A stretch of 64,000 nt of DNA from Jeotgalibacillus alimentarius (lineage in GTDB: Bacteria > Bacillota > Bacilli > Bacillales > Jeotgalibacillaceae), in contig NZ_JXRQ01000017.1 in the NCBI RefSeq assembly GCF_000829445.1, positions 1-64,000 of the forward strand. Direction: 5' to 3'. How positions within the stretch are numbered: position 1 is the first letter of the stretch; each line of letters begins with the position of its first letter. Positions 41,056 to 50,351 of this stretch are shown piece after piece. The translations under genes and the position numbers were made by a program. The notes under the pieces were generated by a model. That model ran no database searches, was not told where the DNA came from, and saw nothing but the letters and a program-made list of their open reading frames with translations.

Positions 41056-41246
41056 GATAACGCCTCCTAATCATAATATTGATTTGCTGCTGACTAGAGC
41101 CAGCAGATATTACTTTGCATTTATTAGTAAGATACCCACAGGGGGGCAGTACAAACCAGGTTTCATGTTTTTGCAATTAAAAAATTTTCTAAATGTGCCG
41201 AAGAACAAACCGAAGAACAAACTTTCATTGATTTCTGAAAAATATA

Positions 41247-41275
41247 TTGACATTGTCAAAGTGGTAGTTTATTCT
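41247..41275 (+). promoter_or_regulatory. SigmaA promoter of the bmrCD leader, with operator-like palindrome
   Basis: TTGACA (41247-41252), 17 bases, TATTCT (41270-41275). The -35 is half of a perfect inverted repeat TTGACA-T-TGTCAA, which would let a repressor cover the -35. Confidence 0.7.
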
Positions 41276-41326
41276 AATGATGTTCAAATAATGGACAAAA
41301 AATCGTACAGAAAGGAGCTGTGTGTC

Positions 41327-41392
41327 ATGATCATCATCAAACGTAAATCAATTTCTGCAAAACTGAATATCACGCAGCGGACTTTTTTCTGA
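41327..41392 (+). CDS. Leader peptide upstream of bmrCD (21 aa)
   Basis: AAAGGAG is nine bases before ATG 41327; the frame ends at TGA 41390-41392. The peptide is basic and starts M-I-I-I-K-R-K-S. It lies between the promoter and a strong terminator. The codons A-C-G C-A-G near its end (41370-41376) can pair with CTGCGT in the terminator stem. B. subtilis bmrCD is controlled by translation of a leader (BmrB) in the same position; the two peptides need not be similar in sequence. Confidence 0.65.
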   Translation: MIIIKRKSISAKLNITQRTFF

Positions 41393-41417
41393 CGATCTGA
41401 ATTTTTTTATGTCTGAT

Positions 41418-41456
41418 AAAGGTGCTGTCTGCGTAGGCAGTCAGCGCCTTTTTTTG
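41418..41456 (+). terminator. Attenuator terminator in the bmrCD leader
   Basis: AAAGGTGCTGTCTGC/GCAGTCAGCGCCTTT stem, tight loop, then seven T. Placed 25 bases after the leader-peptide stop and before the exporter genes. Confidence 0.85.
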
Positions 41457-41460
41457 AAGC

Positions 41461-41495
41461 ATACCGTGCTTTTACAGGGCCGGTATGTTTTTTTA
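41461..41495 (+). terminator. Second terminator-like hairpin in the bmrCD leader
   Basis: ATACCG/CGGTAT outer stem with a GC inner pair set, followed by eight T. Confidence 0.65.
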
Positions 41496-41558
41496 TTTCC
41501 ATTTTTTAGTTGATAACAGCTATGCTGTTTTTCATAAAAAACGATTTCAGGAGGACTG

Positions 41559-41627
41559 ATGAAGATGAAAGGATTTTACACAGAAGTATTAAAGGCAGGT
41601 TTCAATGCGGCTCTGGATAGTGGGTAG
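41559..41627 (+). CDS. Second small ORF before bmrC (22 aa)
   Basis: AGGAGG lies four bases before ATG 41559 and ten before the in-frame ATG 41565. Peptide M-K-M-K-G-F-Y-T-E-V-L-K-A-G-F-N-A-A-L-D, stop TAG at 41625. It ends 35 bases before bmrC. May be a further leader peptide or a spacer cistron. No homologue recognised. Confidence 0.5.
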   Translation: MKMKGFYTEVLKAGFNAALDSG

Positions 41628-41662
41628 CCTGAAACAAAACGGACTAAAGGAGGTTATCACGG

Positions 41663-43420
41663 ATGTTTGAAATTTTTATTAAGCTTGGATGGTTTTTTAA
41701 AGAACACTGGAAACGTTATACGATCGCAATTGGACTTTTATTAATTGCCAACCTGTTTGAGGTGGTGCCGCCGTTTCTTGTGGGAATGGCGATTGATGAT
41801 ATTTTTATGGGTGAGTTAACGGAAAATTTGTTAATTAAATATTTGTTGATCTTAGCAGGAATTGGTGTGGTTACTTATATCATCAATTACGTCTGGCAGT
41901 ATCTATTGTTTGGCGGAGCCAACCAGATTGAACGCAAGCTAAGATCGATGTTTATGCGGAAGCTGCTTCAGATGACGCCCGGATTTTATGAAAGGAACCG
42001 CACGGGTGATCTGATGGCACGCGCAACGAATGATTTGAAAGCAGTCTCAGTTACTGCCGGGTTCGGTGTACTGACGCTGATTGATTCAACGGCGTATATG
42101 CTCACGATTCTGCTTACGATGGGATTTTTAATTTCATGGGAGCTGACGTTAGCTGCAGTTCTGCCGCTACCGGTGCTCGCGATCGTGATGAAAATTCTTG
42201 GTAAAAAGATTCATGAACGTTATATGACAGCACAGGATGCATTCGGTGACCTGAATGACCGCGTGCTTGAATCAGTTGCAGGCGTGCGGGTGATCAGGGC
42301 ATATGTGCAGGAAAGACGGGACGAACAGTTATTTTATGAAAATACTGAGGATGTTTATCAGAAGAATATCCGCGTATCTTTTATTGATTCATTATTTAAT
42401 CCGCTGACAAAAATTCTGACAGGGATCAGTTATATGATTGGTCTCGGTTATGGTGCTTATCTTGTATTTAACCAGGCCATCACATTAGGTCAGCTTGTAT
42501 CATTCAATGTTTATCTTGGGATGTTGATCTGGCCAATGTTTGCAATCGGGGAATTAATTAATATCATGCAGCGCGGCAATGCTTCAATGGACCGCGTGAA
42601 TGAAACATTAAGCAGCACGCCGGATGTGGCGGAGCCTGCCTATGCAGCGGCTGTTTCATCAATGAATGAAATTAAGTTTACAGATACTGAATTCCAATAT
42701 CCTTCTTCTAATGTGAAAAATCTGAGCAGGCTGAATGTGTTGCTCAGGCAGGGTGAAACACTTGGTATTGTAGGGAGAACAGGAAGCGGGAAGACAACGA
42801 TTGTCAGACAGCTGCTGAAGGAATATCCAGCAGGTACAGGTGAAGTATCGGTTAGTGAAACGGGTATTCGCGATCTGTCAAAAGATCAGCTGCTGTCATG
42901 GATTGGGTATGTACCGCAGCAGCACATACTATTTTCAAAATCAGTACGTGACAACATTTTGTTCGGAGCAGAGGATGCTTCAGAAGAAGAACTGATGAAA
43001 GCCATTAAGATGGCTCATTTTGAAAAGGATCTGCAGATGCTGCCTGAAGGGCTTGAAACAATGGTGGGTGAAAAAGGCGTCGCGTTATCCGGCGGTCAAA
43101 AGCAGCGGATTTCAATTGCGCGTGCGCTGATTAAAGATCCCTCACTGCTAATTCTCGATGATTCATTATCAGCAGTTGATGCGAAAACAGAAGCGGCGAT
43201 TCTTGAAAATATTAAAAATGAAAGAAATGGAAAGACGACCATTATCACCACTCACAGATTGTCCGCAGTAGAGCATGCTGACTGGATTATCGTTATGGAT
43301 AACGGTGAGATGATCGAAGAAGGTGTTCATGAAGATCTTCTTGAGAAAAAAGGCTGGTATTTTGAGCAGTACGAACGCCAGCAGGTGGAAGAGTCACTGT
43401 TAGAGGAGGTGCAGTCATGA
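41663..43420 (+). CDS. bmrC: ABC exporter half BmrC/YheI (degenerate site)
   Basis: 585 residues, the same as B. subtilis YheI (BmrC). Six-helix exporter domain (about 1-310) and an ATPase domain with Walker A G-R-T-G-S-G-K-T-T near 373, Q-loop, signature L-S-G-G-Q near 475 and Walker B L-L-I-L-D-D. The catalytic Glu after Walker B is Asp, as known for BmrC, so its composite site should be slow. AAAGGAGG precedes ATG 41663. It overlaps bmrD by four bases (ATGA), giving coupled translation of a heterodimeric multidrug exporter. Confidence 0.93.
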   Translation: MFEIFIKLGWFFKEHWKRYTIAIGLLLIANLFEVVPPFLVGMAIDDIFMGELTENLLIKYLLILAGIGVVTYIINYVWQYLLFGGANQIERKLRSMFMRKLLQMTPGFYERNRTGDLMARATNDLKAVSVTAGFGVLTLIDSTAYMLTILLTMGFLISWELTLAAVLPLPVLAIVMKILGKKIHERYMTAQDAFGDLNDRVLESVAGVRVIRAYVQERRDEQLFYENTEDVYQKNIRVSFIDSLFNPLTKILTGISYMIGLGYGAYLVFNQAITLGQLVSFNVYLGMLIWPMFAIGELINIMQRGNASMDRVNETLSSTPDVAEPAYAAAVSSMNEIKFTDTEFQYPSSNVKNLSRLNVLLRQGETLGIVGRTGSGKTTIVRQLLKEYPAGTGEVSVSETGIRDLSKDQLLSWIGYVPQQHILFSKSVRDNILFGAEDASEEELMKAIKMAHFEKDLQMLPEGLETMVGEKGVALSGGQKQRISIARALIKDPSLLILDDSLSAVDAKTEAAILENIKNERNGKTTIITTHRLSAVEHADWIIVMDNGEMIEEGVHEDLLEKKGWYFEQYERQQVEESLLEEVQS

Positions 43421-45420
43421 GTGTAGGAAAACGCCTCTTTCAATATGGCCTGATGTATAAAAAGACGATTATCATCGCCCTTGTCATGCTGACAATTTCA
43501 GTTGCAGCAGAACTTGCAGGCCCGTTTATTGCAAAGAAAATGATTGATGATCATATTTTAGGTAGTGAAGAGACATGGGTTGAAACAGCAGATACAGAAG
43601 ATGCTGTATCATACAATAATACGTTTTATAAAAGAGAAGCTTATTTGAATGAAGGTGAGCAGGCTGGCAGTGAGGCTCACATTTATCAGATTGGACTGGA
43701 TTTTTATTTTGTGAACGGTCAGGTTGATGCGCAGGGAGAACGGAGTTATGAAAACGGTCAGCTTTCGTTCGGTTCAGGCGGTACGTATCCGGCTGAAGAA
43801 CTGACACGAGCAGAAGTATTTGACTTTTACACACCTGAGATTCCGAGAATTCTTGTGCTTGTTGCGTTGTATTTCGGTTTGACTGTTGTAGCTGCGATCT
43901 TCCACTTTGGACAGGAATTTCAGCTGCAGCGGTCAGCAAACAGAATCATTCAGAAAATGCGGACGCAGGTGTTCAGTCACATTCAGCGCCTGCCTATCAA
44001 TTATTTTGATGATCTGCCTGCCGGGAAAGTAGTGGCAAGAATCACAAATGATACAGAAGCAATCAGGGAACTTTATGTGCAGGTTCTCGGTCAGTTTTTC
44101 CACAGCGGCGTATATATCGGCGGTATCTATATTGCGCTATTCATTCTTGATCCGAACCTTGCAGCAATCTGCCTTGTGCTGCTGCCGATCCTGTATGTGT
44201 GGATGCTGCTCTACAGAAAGTATGCGTCTGTCTACAATCAGACAGTCAGATCAAAGGTAAGTGAAATTAATGCTTCTATCAATGAAGCGATACAGGGAAT
44301 GAGTATTATTCAGGCATTCAGAAGAGAGAGCCGCATTCAGGATGAATTTGAGGAGAAAAACACAACTCATTTTCAGTTTCAGAATAAACTGCTGAATCTG
44401 AATGCACTGATGTCACATAACCTGGTGAATATTTTACGGAATCTGACGTTCGTTGCTTTTATCTGGTATTTCGGCGGTGCATCACTGAATGCTGAATCAG
44501 TCGTGACAGTAGGGGTGCTATATGCATTTGTTGATTATCTGACCAGACTGTTCCAGCCGGTTACAGGCATTGTCAACCAGCTTGCCAACCTTGAACTTGC
44601 ACTTGTAGCAGGAAAAAGAGTGTTTGAGTTGATGGATGAAGACGGGGAAGATGTCAGAGATGAAAGAATTGAGCGCATAAAAGGACACGTGGTCTTTCAT
44701 GATGTGTCATTTGCGTATAAAAAAGAAGACTATGTATTAAAAAATCTGTCATTTGAAGCGAAGCCTGGTCAGACAATCGGACTGGTCGGACATACAGGAT
44801 CAGGAAAATCATCGATTATGAATCTGCTGTTCCGCTTCTATGACTGTCAAAAAGGGGAGATTCTCATTGATGGACAGAACATCAAGGAATTACCTCGACA
44901 AACCATTCGCGATCACATGGGGATTGTACTCCAGGATCCGTATCTCTTTACAGGTACAATTGCATCCAATGTCAGCCTCAATGATCCTCGAATTTCAAGA
45001 GAAAAAATAGAGGATGCACTGAGAGCTGTCGGTGCCGATCAGATACTGACCGGACTAAAGGATGGGATTGATGAACCTGTGATTGAAAAAGGAAGTACGT
45101 TATCGTCAGGACAAAGACAGCTGATCTCTTTTGCAAGAGCGCTTGCTTTTGATCCGGCGGTGCTTGTACTCGATGAAGCAACATCAAGTGTGGACACTGA
45201 AACGGAATCTGTTATTCAGCAGGCAATGGATACGCTGAAAACGGGCAGGACGACATTCATTATCGCCCACCGTCTGTCAACGATCAGAAATGCTGATCAG
45301 ATTCTTGTACTCGACAGAGGTCAAATCGCAGAACGCGGCACACATGACGAGCTGATGGCCGCTCGGGGTAAATATTATCAAATGTATGAATTGCAGCAGG
45401 GGAAACAGCAGGCTGGGTAA
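43417..45420 (+). CDS. bmrD: ABC exporter half BmrD/YheH
   Basis: 667 residues, close to B. subtilis YheH (BmrD, 673). After the first helix there is an extracytoplasmic insert of roughly 90 residues (about 45-140), which fits the known extracellular domain of BmrD. The ATPase domain has G-H-T-G-S-G-K-S-S near 455, signature L-S-S-G-Q-R-Q near 562, and a full Walker B with catalytic Glu (L-V-L-D-E-A-T-S). With BmrC it forms an exporter of drugs such as Hoechst dye, doxorubicin and mitoxantrone in B. subtilis. The downstream gene order (yheG, yheE, yheB, yheA) also matches. Confidence 0.93.
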   Translation: MSVGKRLFQYGLMYKKTIIIALVMLTISVAAELAGPFIAKKMIDDHILGSEETWVETADTEDAVSYNNTFYKREAYLNEGEQAGSEAHIYQIGLDFYFVNGQVDAQGERSYENGQLSFGSGGTYPAEELTRAEVFDFYTPEIPRILVLVALYFGLTVVAAIFHFGQEFQLQRSANRIIQKMRTQVFSHIQRLPINYFDDLPAGKVVARITNDTEAIRELYVQVLGQFFHSGVYIGGIYIALFILDPNLAAICLVLLPILYVWMLLYRKYASVYNQTVRSKVSEINASINEAIQGMSIIQAFRRESRIQDEFEEKNTTHFQFQNKLLNLNALMSHNLVNILRNLTFVAFIWYFGGASLNAESVVTVGVLYAFVDYLTRLFQPVTGIVNQLANLELALVAGKRVFELMDEDGEDVRDERIERIKGHVVFHDVSFAYKKEDYVLKNLSFEAKPGQTIGLVGHTGSGKSSIMNLLFRFYDCQKGEILIDGQNIKELPRQTIRDHMGIVLQDPYLFTGTIASNVSLNDPRISREKIEDALRAVGADQILTGLKDGIDEPVIEKGSTLSSGQRQLISFARALAFDPAVLVLDEATSSVDTETESVIQQAMDTLKTGRTTFIIAHRLSTIRNADQILVLDRGQIAERGTHDELMAARGKYYQMYELQQGKQQAG

Positions 45421-45441
45421 TACTTCCTGCTGCTGTTCAAA

Positions 45442-45483
45442 AAAAGCCTGAGACTCTTTTATAGAGTGTTTCAGGCTTTTTAA
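45442..45483 (+). terminator. Terminator after bmrCD
   Basis: AAAAAGCCTGAGACTCT/AGAGTGTTTCAGGCTTTTT stem, TTTAT loop, T-run. Confidence 0.93.
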
Positions 45484-45486
45484 ATC

Positions 45487-45606
45487 GTTCCGCTGCGCTT
45501 CAGGTGGATGCTTTCCGGACGGAGGTTGCTGAGCCTCCTCGCCTTCGGCTGCGGGGTCTCAGCTTCCCTCTAATCGTCCCGGAGTCACCACCTTACGCTC
45601 CGCTGC
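45487..45606 (-). repeat. Interspersed repeat R1, copy d (reverse)
   Basis: Reads GCTTTCCGGACGGAGG...GAGCCTCCTCG...GCGGGGTCTC...GGAGTCACCACC on the plus strand, i.e. R1 inverted. It starts right after the bmrCD terminator and is head-to-head with copy e. Confidence 0.8.
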
Positions 45607-45719
45607 ACTTAGTTTTACCTTTCTACATTGAATTGAGGATTGCTTGTTAAAAATACCATTGATAGTTCAATTCAACTGTTAGAGGTTCGAGTGTATACGT
45701 AAGTTTTTGGTGCAATTTT

Positions 45720-45840
45720 AGCAGCGGATTGGAGAACAGGACGGAGACTCCTGTGGAAAAACGATCGGGAAAGACCCCGCAGGGCAGTGGTTTTCTGCCC
45801 GAGGAGGCTTGATCGTTCGTCCGCGGAGTTCGGAAAGGCA
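45720..45840 (+). repeat. Interspersed repeat R1, copy e (forward)
   Basis: Starts GCAGCGGATTGGAGAACAGG, has GGAGACTCC, GACCCCGCAG and GAGGAGGCT, with a local hairpin GGGCAG/CTGCCC between. The most diverged copy. It fills the end of the 445-bp gap before the yheG-like gene; between copies d and e (45607-45719) nothing else is recognisable. Confidence 0.75.
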
Positions 45841-45865
45841 TTGTGTTTATAGAGCACAATCAGAC

Positions 45866-46483
45866 TTAATAAGTAATCCCGACTCTCTCCCGAACATGTT
45901 CATTGTTTAGTAGAAGAGAATAAGCGAAATCACCTGTATCATACATAGAAATACTCGACGGATTATCAGGCAATGTATTGATTTCAGTCCGGTAGGCTCC
46001 AATACGCTCGCCGTCAGGCAGATAAGTCGGGCAGACAATCGTCCAGTCAAGTCCTGCCTGCTTCAGCATCAAATAAGCTCTGCAATGATCTTCAGCGGCT
46101 GTACTTAACCGTCTGTTGGACTCAGTGGAATGAAACCTGAACTTTCCGGGTTCCCGCTTTGAATCGAGAATACCGGCAGTACTAATTGTAACGATCCGTT
46201 TGATACCGTGCTTTCTCATAGCAGGGAGAATGTGAATCATCGATTTTGTCAGTGCATCATTTTTATCCGTCCCAAGCGCACTGATAACCGCATCTGCACC
46301 TGCGATCGTCTGCTCTACATCATTTTTAACGGATGCGTCGCCCTGTATGTACATCAGATGTGGATCATGGCTGTTAAGCGCCGGGTCTCTGACTAGCGCC
46401 TGAATATGATGACCATCCTGTAAAGCACGTTCAAGAATCACGCTGCCAACTCTTCCGGTAGCCCCGAATAATGCGATCTTCAT
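45866..46483 (-). CDS. NAD(P)-binding NmrA/SDR-like protein (YheG-like)
   Basis: 205 residues. Rossmann start F-G-A-T-G-R-V-G-S (about 5-13), D-A-V-I-S-A-L-G near 65 and I-V-T-I-S-T-A-G near 95; the SDR Tyr-x3-Lys is not in the classical form, so it belongs to the NmrA/BLVRB-like atypical SDRs. Probable NADPH-linked reductase or sensor. In B. subtilis yheG follows yheH-yheI, the same neighbourhood as here. AAGG precedes ATG 46483. Confidence 0.85.
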   Translation of the reverse strand: MKIALFGATGRVGSVILERALQDGHHIQALVRDPALNSHDPHLMYIQGDASVKNDVEQTIAGADAVISALGTDKNDALTKSMIHILPAMRKHGIKRIVTISTAGILDSKREPGKFRFHSTESNRRLSTAAEDHCRAYLMLKQAGLDWTIVCPTYLPDGERIGAYRTEINTLPDNPSSISMYDTGDFAYSLLLNNEHVRERVGITY

Positions 46484-46520
46484 CCTTAAAAACCCCCTCT
46501 TACTTTCATTATATTGGCTT

Positions 46521-46585
46521 TGTAAAGCCTAATGGTGTTTTAGCACAGCTGGTGATTGCAGCGGAAATCACCAGCCAACTTTAAT
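46521..46585. repeat. Interspersed repeat R3, short copy b
   Basis: 65 bp with the same plan as copy a. The hairpin arms are AGCTGGTGATT and AATCACCAGC: both arms differ from copy a at the paired position (T-A in copy a, G-C here), so pairing is kept. Lies between the divergent yheG-like gene and fumC. Confidence 0.8.
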
Positions 46586-46713
46586 AAAGCTATTATATTT
46601 AGTGTAGCCTATCTGGAGACTTTCGCAAAGTTAAATGAATAAGGTGATGTAAGTGAGTAATATTAATGGAAATGTTACAATATTCATACAATCACTTGAA
46701 AGGGGATATGAAT

Positions 46714-48102
46714 ATGGATTTTCGTACTGAAAGAGATACATTAGGAGAAGTGCAGGTACCGGCAGATAAGTATTGGGGTGCACAAACACAACGCAGTAAA
46801 GAAAACTTTCCGATCGGGATTGAAAAGATGCCACTTGAAGTAACGTATGGCTTTGCTGAACTGAAAAAAGCAGCAGCCGTTGCGAACTATGATCTTGAAA
46901 AACTCTCATTACATAAAAAGAATGCAATTGTAAAAGCATGTGATGAAATACTGAATGGAGACCTAGATGGTCATTTCCCGCTTTCAGTATGGCAAACAGG
47001 AAGCGGCACACAATCCAATATGAATGTAAATGAAGTCGTTGCTTACAGAGCAAATCAGCTTTTAAGTGAACAGGGAGCAGATGAAAAGGTTCATCCGAAT
47101 GATGATGTGAATATGTCTCAAAGTTCAAATGATACGTTCCCGACTGCGATGCATATTGCAGCTTACCGTGCGATCTGCAGCAAGCTGATCCCTGCACTGA
47201 ACAATTTTACAGATACACTTTATCAGAAGGAAAAAGAATTTTATGAAGTGATTAAAATCGGCAGAACACACCTTCAGGATGCTACGCCTTTAACGCTTGG
47301 TCAGGAGATTAGCGGGTGGCGGGCAATGCTTGAACGCTCAAATACCATGGTTCAGGAAGCAAATAAACATATTCTTTCACTGGCGATTGGCGGTACGGCA
47401 GTAGGAACAGGTATTAATGCACATGAAGAATTTGGAGAGCGTGTAGCAAAACAGCTTGTACTCCAGACGGGGTTCCCGTTTTATTCATCAGATAACAAGT
47501 TCCATGCGCTGACAAGCCACGATGAGATTGTCTATCTGCATGGTGCGCTTAAAGGATTGTCAGCTGATCTGATGAAGATTGCCAATGATATCAGATGGCT
47601 CTCAAGCGGCCCTAGAAGCGGAATTGGTGAAATTACGATTCCTGCGAACGAACCGGGAAGCTCCATCATGCCGGGTAAGGTTAATCCGACACAGAGTGAA
47701 GCGCTCACGATGATTACAACACAGGTGATGGGCAATGATGCAACAATCGGGTTTGCAGCCAGTCAGGGTAACTTTGAACTGAATGTCTTTAAACCGGTTA
47801 TTATTTATAACTTCCTGCAGTCCGTTCAGCTTCTTGCTGACGGAATGAATACATTTAATGATAAGTGTGCAGTGGGAATTGAAGCAAACCTTGATGTGAT
47901 TGAAAAGCATGTGAAGAATTCGCTGATGCTGGTTACAGCACTGAATCCGCATATCGGCTATGAGAAAGCGGCTGAAATTGCCAAGCTTGCTTTTAAAGAT
48001 GAATCAACATTAAAAGAAGCTGCAGTGAAAACAGGATATCTGACAGAAGAACAATATGATGAATGGATCCAGCCGATCAATATGGTGAATATTGACCGCT
48101 GA
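46714..48102 (+). CDS. fumC: Fumarate hydratase class II
   Basis: 462 residues, the size of B. subtilis CitG. Converts fumarate to malate in the TCA cycle; iron-independent homotetramer. Signature [11 protein letters not shown] near residue 316, substrate motifs [10 protein letters not shown] near 96, S-S-N-D-T-F-P near 137 and G-R-T-H-L-Q-D-A near 184. AAAGGGG lies eight bases before ATG 46714; in-frame upstream Met codons have no suitable site. Single gene with terminator. Confidence 0.95.
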   Translation: MDFRTERDTLGEVQVPADKYWGAQTQRSKENFPIGIEKMPLEVTYGFAELKKAAAVANYDLEKLSLHKKNAIVKACDEILNGDLDGHFPLSVWQTGSGTQSNMNVNEVVAYRANQLLSEQGADEKVHPNDDVNMSQSSNDTFPTAMHIAAYRAICSKLIPALNNFTDTLYQKEKEFYEVIKIGRTHLQDATPLTLGQEISGWRAMLERSNTMVQEANKHILSLAIGGTAVGTGINAHEEFGERVAKQLVLQTGFPFYSSDNKFHALTSHDEIVYLHGALKGLSADLMKIANDIRWLSSGPRSGIGEITIPANEPGSSIMPGKVNPTQSEALTMITTQVMGNDATIGFAASQGNFELNVFKPVIIYNFLQSVQLLADGMNTFNDKCAVGIEANLDVIEKHVKNSLMLVTALNPHIGYEKAAEIAKLAFKDESTLKEAAVKTGYLTEEQYDEWIQPINMVNIDR

Positions 48103-48107
48103 TCACA

Positions 48108-48144
48108 AGAAAAGGCCCGCTCGGCGAATGAGCGGGCCTTTTAC
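48108..48144 (+). terminator. Terminator after fumC
   Basis: AAAAGGCCCGCTC/GAGCGGGCCTTTT stem, 7-base loop. Confidence 0.92.
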
Positions 48145-48169
48145 TCTATGGTTAAAGGGGGTAACCAAC

Positions 48170-49267
48170 TTATTTAATGCGCTGCTCAGTTTCCACGTCA
48201 AAGAAGTGGCACTTGTTCAGGTTGAATGCAAGCTCAACTTTCTGTCCTGCTTTAATATCTGAACGTGAATCAACGCGTGCAACAAAATCCTGATCACCAA
48301 GCTTAGAATAAAGCATAAGCTCAGCACCTGTTAGTTCAGAAACTTCAATGTCAGCAAGGAATTTAGATCCTGCAGCTGATTCGATGAATACAGGCTCATC
48401 GTGAATATCTTCAGGGCGTACACCCAGGATAATCTCTTTTCCAATGTAATTCTGGTTGCGCAATACTTTCATTTTTCCTTCAGGTACCTGAAGCGTCTGT
48501 CCTTTTACTTCAAAGCCTGCATCAGTCAGTTTACCGCTGAAGAAGTTCATTGCAGGAGAACCGATGAATCCGCCAACAAAGACGTTTTCAGGATTGTCAT
48601 ACACTTCTTTAGGAGAACCGACCTGCTGGATTACACCATCTTTCATAACAACGATACGCGTTGCCATTGTCATCGCTTCAGTCTGATCGTGTGTTACATA
48701 GATTGTTGTTGTCTGAAGACGCTGGTGAAGCTTAGCGATTTCAGCACGCATCTGAACACGAAGTTTTGCATCAAGGTTTGAAAGCGGCTCATCCATCAGG
48801 AATACTTTTGCGTCACGTACAATCGCACGGCCAAGAGCAACACGCTGACGCTGACCACCAGAAAGTGCTTTTGGCTTACGGTCAAGAAGTGCTTCAAGTC
48901 CAAGAATTTTCGCTGCGTTTTTAACACGCTTGTCAATTTCAGCTTTATCAAATTTACGGAGCTTCAGTCCGAAAGCCATATTGTCGTATACACTCATGTG
49001 CGGATATAGTGCATAGTTCTGGAATACCATTGCGATATCGCGATCTTTAGGTGCTTTATCATTTACACGCTCATCATCGATGTAGAAATCACCTTTTGAA
49101 ATTTCTTCAAGGCCTGCTACCATTCTTAATGTCGTCGATTTACCACAGCCTGATGGTCCAACGAATACGATAAATTCTTTATCCTGAATGTGAAGGTTAA
49201 AGTCAGATACTGCTGTTACATCTTTATCATAAATTTTGTAGATATTCTGCATTTTTAATTCTGCCAT
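48170..49267 (-). CDS. msmX: Multi-sugar ABC importer ATPase MsmX/UgpC-type
   Basis: 365 residues, the size of MsmX, the shared ATPase of several sugar importers in B. subtilis. Walker A G-P-S-G-C-G-K-S-T near 37, signature L-S-G-G-Q-R-Q near 134, Walker B L-M-D-E-P-L-S-N-L-D, H-loop T-H-D-Q-T-E-A, and a C-terminal TOBE/MalK regulatory domain. No permease genes are adjacent, which fits a shared ATPase. GGAGGA is six bases before ATG 49267. A PucR-type regulator gene lies upstream on the same strand, the yxkF-msmX order of B. subtilis. Confidence 0.93.
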   Translation of the reverse strand: MAELKMQNIYKIYDKDVTAVSDFNLHIQDKEFIVFVGPSGCGKSTTLRMVAGLEEISKGDFYIDDERVNDKAPKDRDIAMVFQNYALYPHMSVYDNMAFGLKLRKFDKAEIDKRVKNAAKILGLEALLDRKPKALSGGQRQRVALGRAIVRDAKVFLMDEPLSNLDAKLRVQMRAEIAKLHQRLQTTTIYVTHDQTEAMTMATRIVVMKDGVIQQVGSPKEVYDNPENVFVGGFIGSPAMNFFSGKLTDAGFEVKGQTLQVPEGKMKVLRNQNYIGKEIILGVRPEDIHDEPVFIESAAGSKFLADIEVSELTGAELMLYSKLGDQDFVARVDSRSDIKAGQKVELAFNLNKCHFFDVETEQRIK

Positions 49268-49357
49268 GCTGATTCCTCCAGTGTGTACGTGCTGTACGTT
49301 TGATGTAAGCCTATTGTATCTTTCTATGTAAGCCTTTCCAATAGGCACGTTGCACAA

Positions 49358-49395
49358 AAAGAAGACTGATCATTCGTCACAATGACCAGTCTTCC
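49358..49395 (-). terminator. Terminator of the PucR-type regulator gene
   Basis: GAAGACTG...AATGATCAGTCTTC stem (minus strand) including the stop region, then TTTTTG. It separates the regulator from msmX. Confidence 0.75.
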
Positions 49396-50294
49396 TTTTC
49401 ACTTATCCGCTGATTCCATTCCAGGCAGGCGAAATAGGCGATTAATCCGCCGTTAAACGTTTTAATATCAATGCCTGCTTTTTCACTGAATTTATCAAGT
49501 CTGTATTGAAGGCTGTTACGGTGCATATATAAAAGCTTTGCTGTACTGCTGACATTTGACAGGTTTTCTACAAAACGCTGAATGATCTTCGGCAGATCAC
49601 GTTCAGCATCAAAGAGCTCAAAAATCGCAGCAAATAGCGTATCTTTTTCAAATGTTGAAAAACGGTTCATCAGATTGACCGGCAGTACGTCAAACAGGGA
49701 AAGAACGCTCCGCCTGGATTCGAACGGAATATGATGGTCAAACCAGGTCCGTTCCATTTCAAGCATTGTCTTCGTCATCTCACCCGTACTGTGAAAAGAT
49801 CCTGCGAAAAAAGTGATTTTCATCTCAAGATCATTCTCGATCGCCTGTGCAGCGGAAGCAAGTTCATCAAGTGACAGTGTATCTTCAGAGTGTGGCTCTA
49901 TTACAAAACCGCTGTACTCATCTGTATGTGCGATTACTGCCTGGTCTGAAAAGACAAAATGAAGTGCCTGTTCTCCTTCAGTCTGAAAAGGGGAATCACT
50001 GATATACTGAACCATTCTGAATACTTTTCCTTCATCATAAGGACATTTTGCCCCATCCTCTGTCATGAATCTTATCCATTCTCCCGCAGGTCCTGCAGGT
50101 GGTGGGGAAGAAGGGGTTAATATGATAGAAATTAAATCTTTTTCCCTGTCAGACAACGCTGATTTTGAGAAACCGATCAGCTGATCAGTTTTCGTATCAC
50201 GGAACCATATGTAATGGGGATGGTCAGTCTGTGCGAGCTGATTGGGAAGTCTGGCTTCAGGAAATGACTGAAGAATTGAATCGATTGCTGTCAT
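49377..50294 (-). CDS. PucR/CdaR-type transcriptional regulator (YxkF-like)
   Basis: 305 residues. The C terminus has the PucR-type HTH: N-V-S-S-T-A-K-L-L-Y-M-H-R-N-S-L-Q-Y-R-L-D-K near 250-272. The N-terminal two thirds look like a sensory or GGDEF-unrelated domain without clear motifs. Its position just upstream of msmX is conserved in Bacillus, so control of sugar uptake is plausible, though not shown. A proline stretch (P-S-S-P-P-P-A-G-P-A) lies near residue 63. ATG 50294 follows a weak AGGGTGA. Confidence 0.8.
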   Translation of the reverse strand: MTAIDSILQSFPEARLPNQLAQTDHPHYIWFRDTKTDQLIGFSKSALSDREKDLISIILTPSSPPPAGPAGEWIRFMTEDGAKCPYDEGKVFRMVQYISDSPFQTEGEQALHFVFSDQAVIAHTDEYSGFVIEPHSEDTLSLDELASAAQAIENDLEMKITFFAGSFHSTGEMTKTMLEMERTWFDHHIPFESRRSVLSLFDVLPVNLMNRFSTFEKDTLFAAIFELFDAERDLPKIIQRFVENLSNVSSTAKLLYMHRNSLQYRLDKFSEKAGIDIKTFNGGLIAYFACLEWNQRISEKEDWSL

Positions 50295-50351
50295 AAGATC
50301 ACCCTGCTTTAATCGTAGAATGAATTTAAAATATCACGATTCGTTTTTTTA

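Noticed and set aside
41054-41326. Upstream part of a 112-codon frame before bmrC
   Set aside because: It crosses the promoter; only the last 21 codons have a ribosome site and are reported as the leader peptide.
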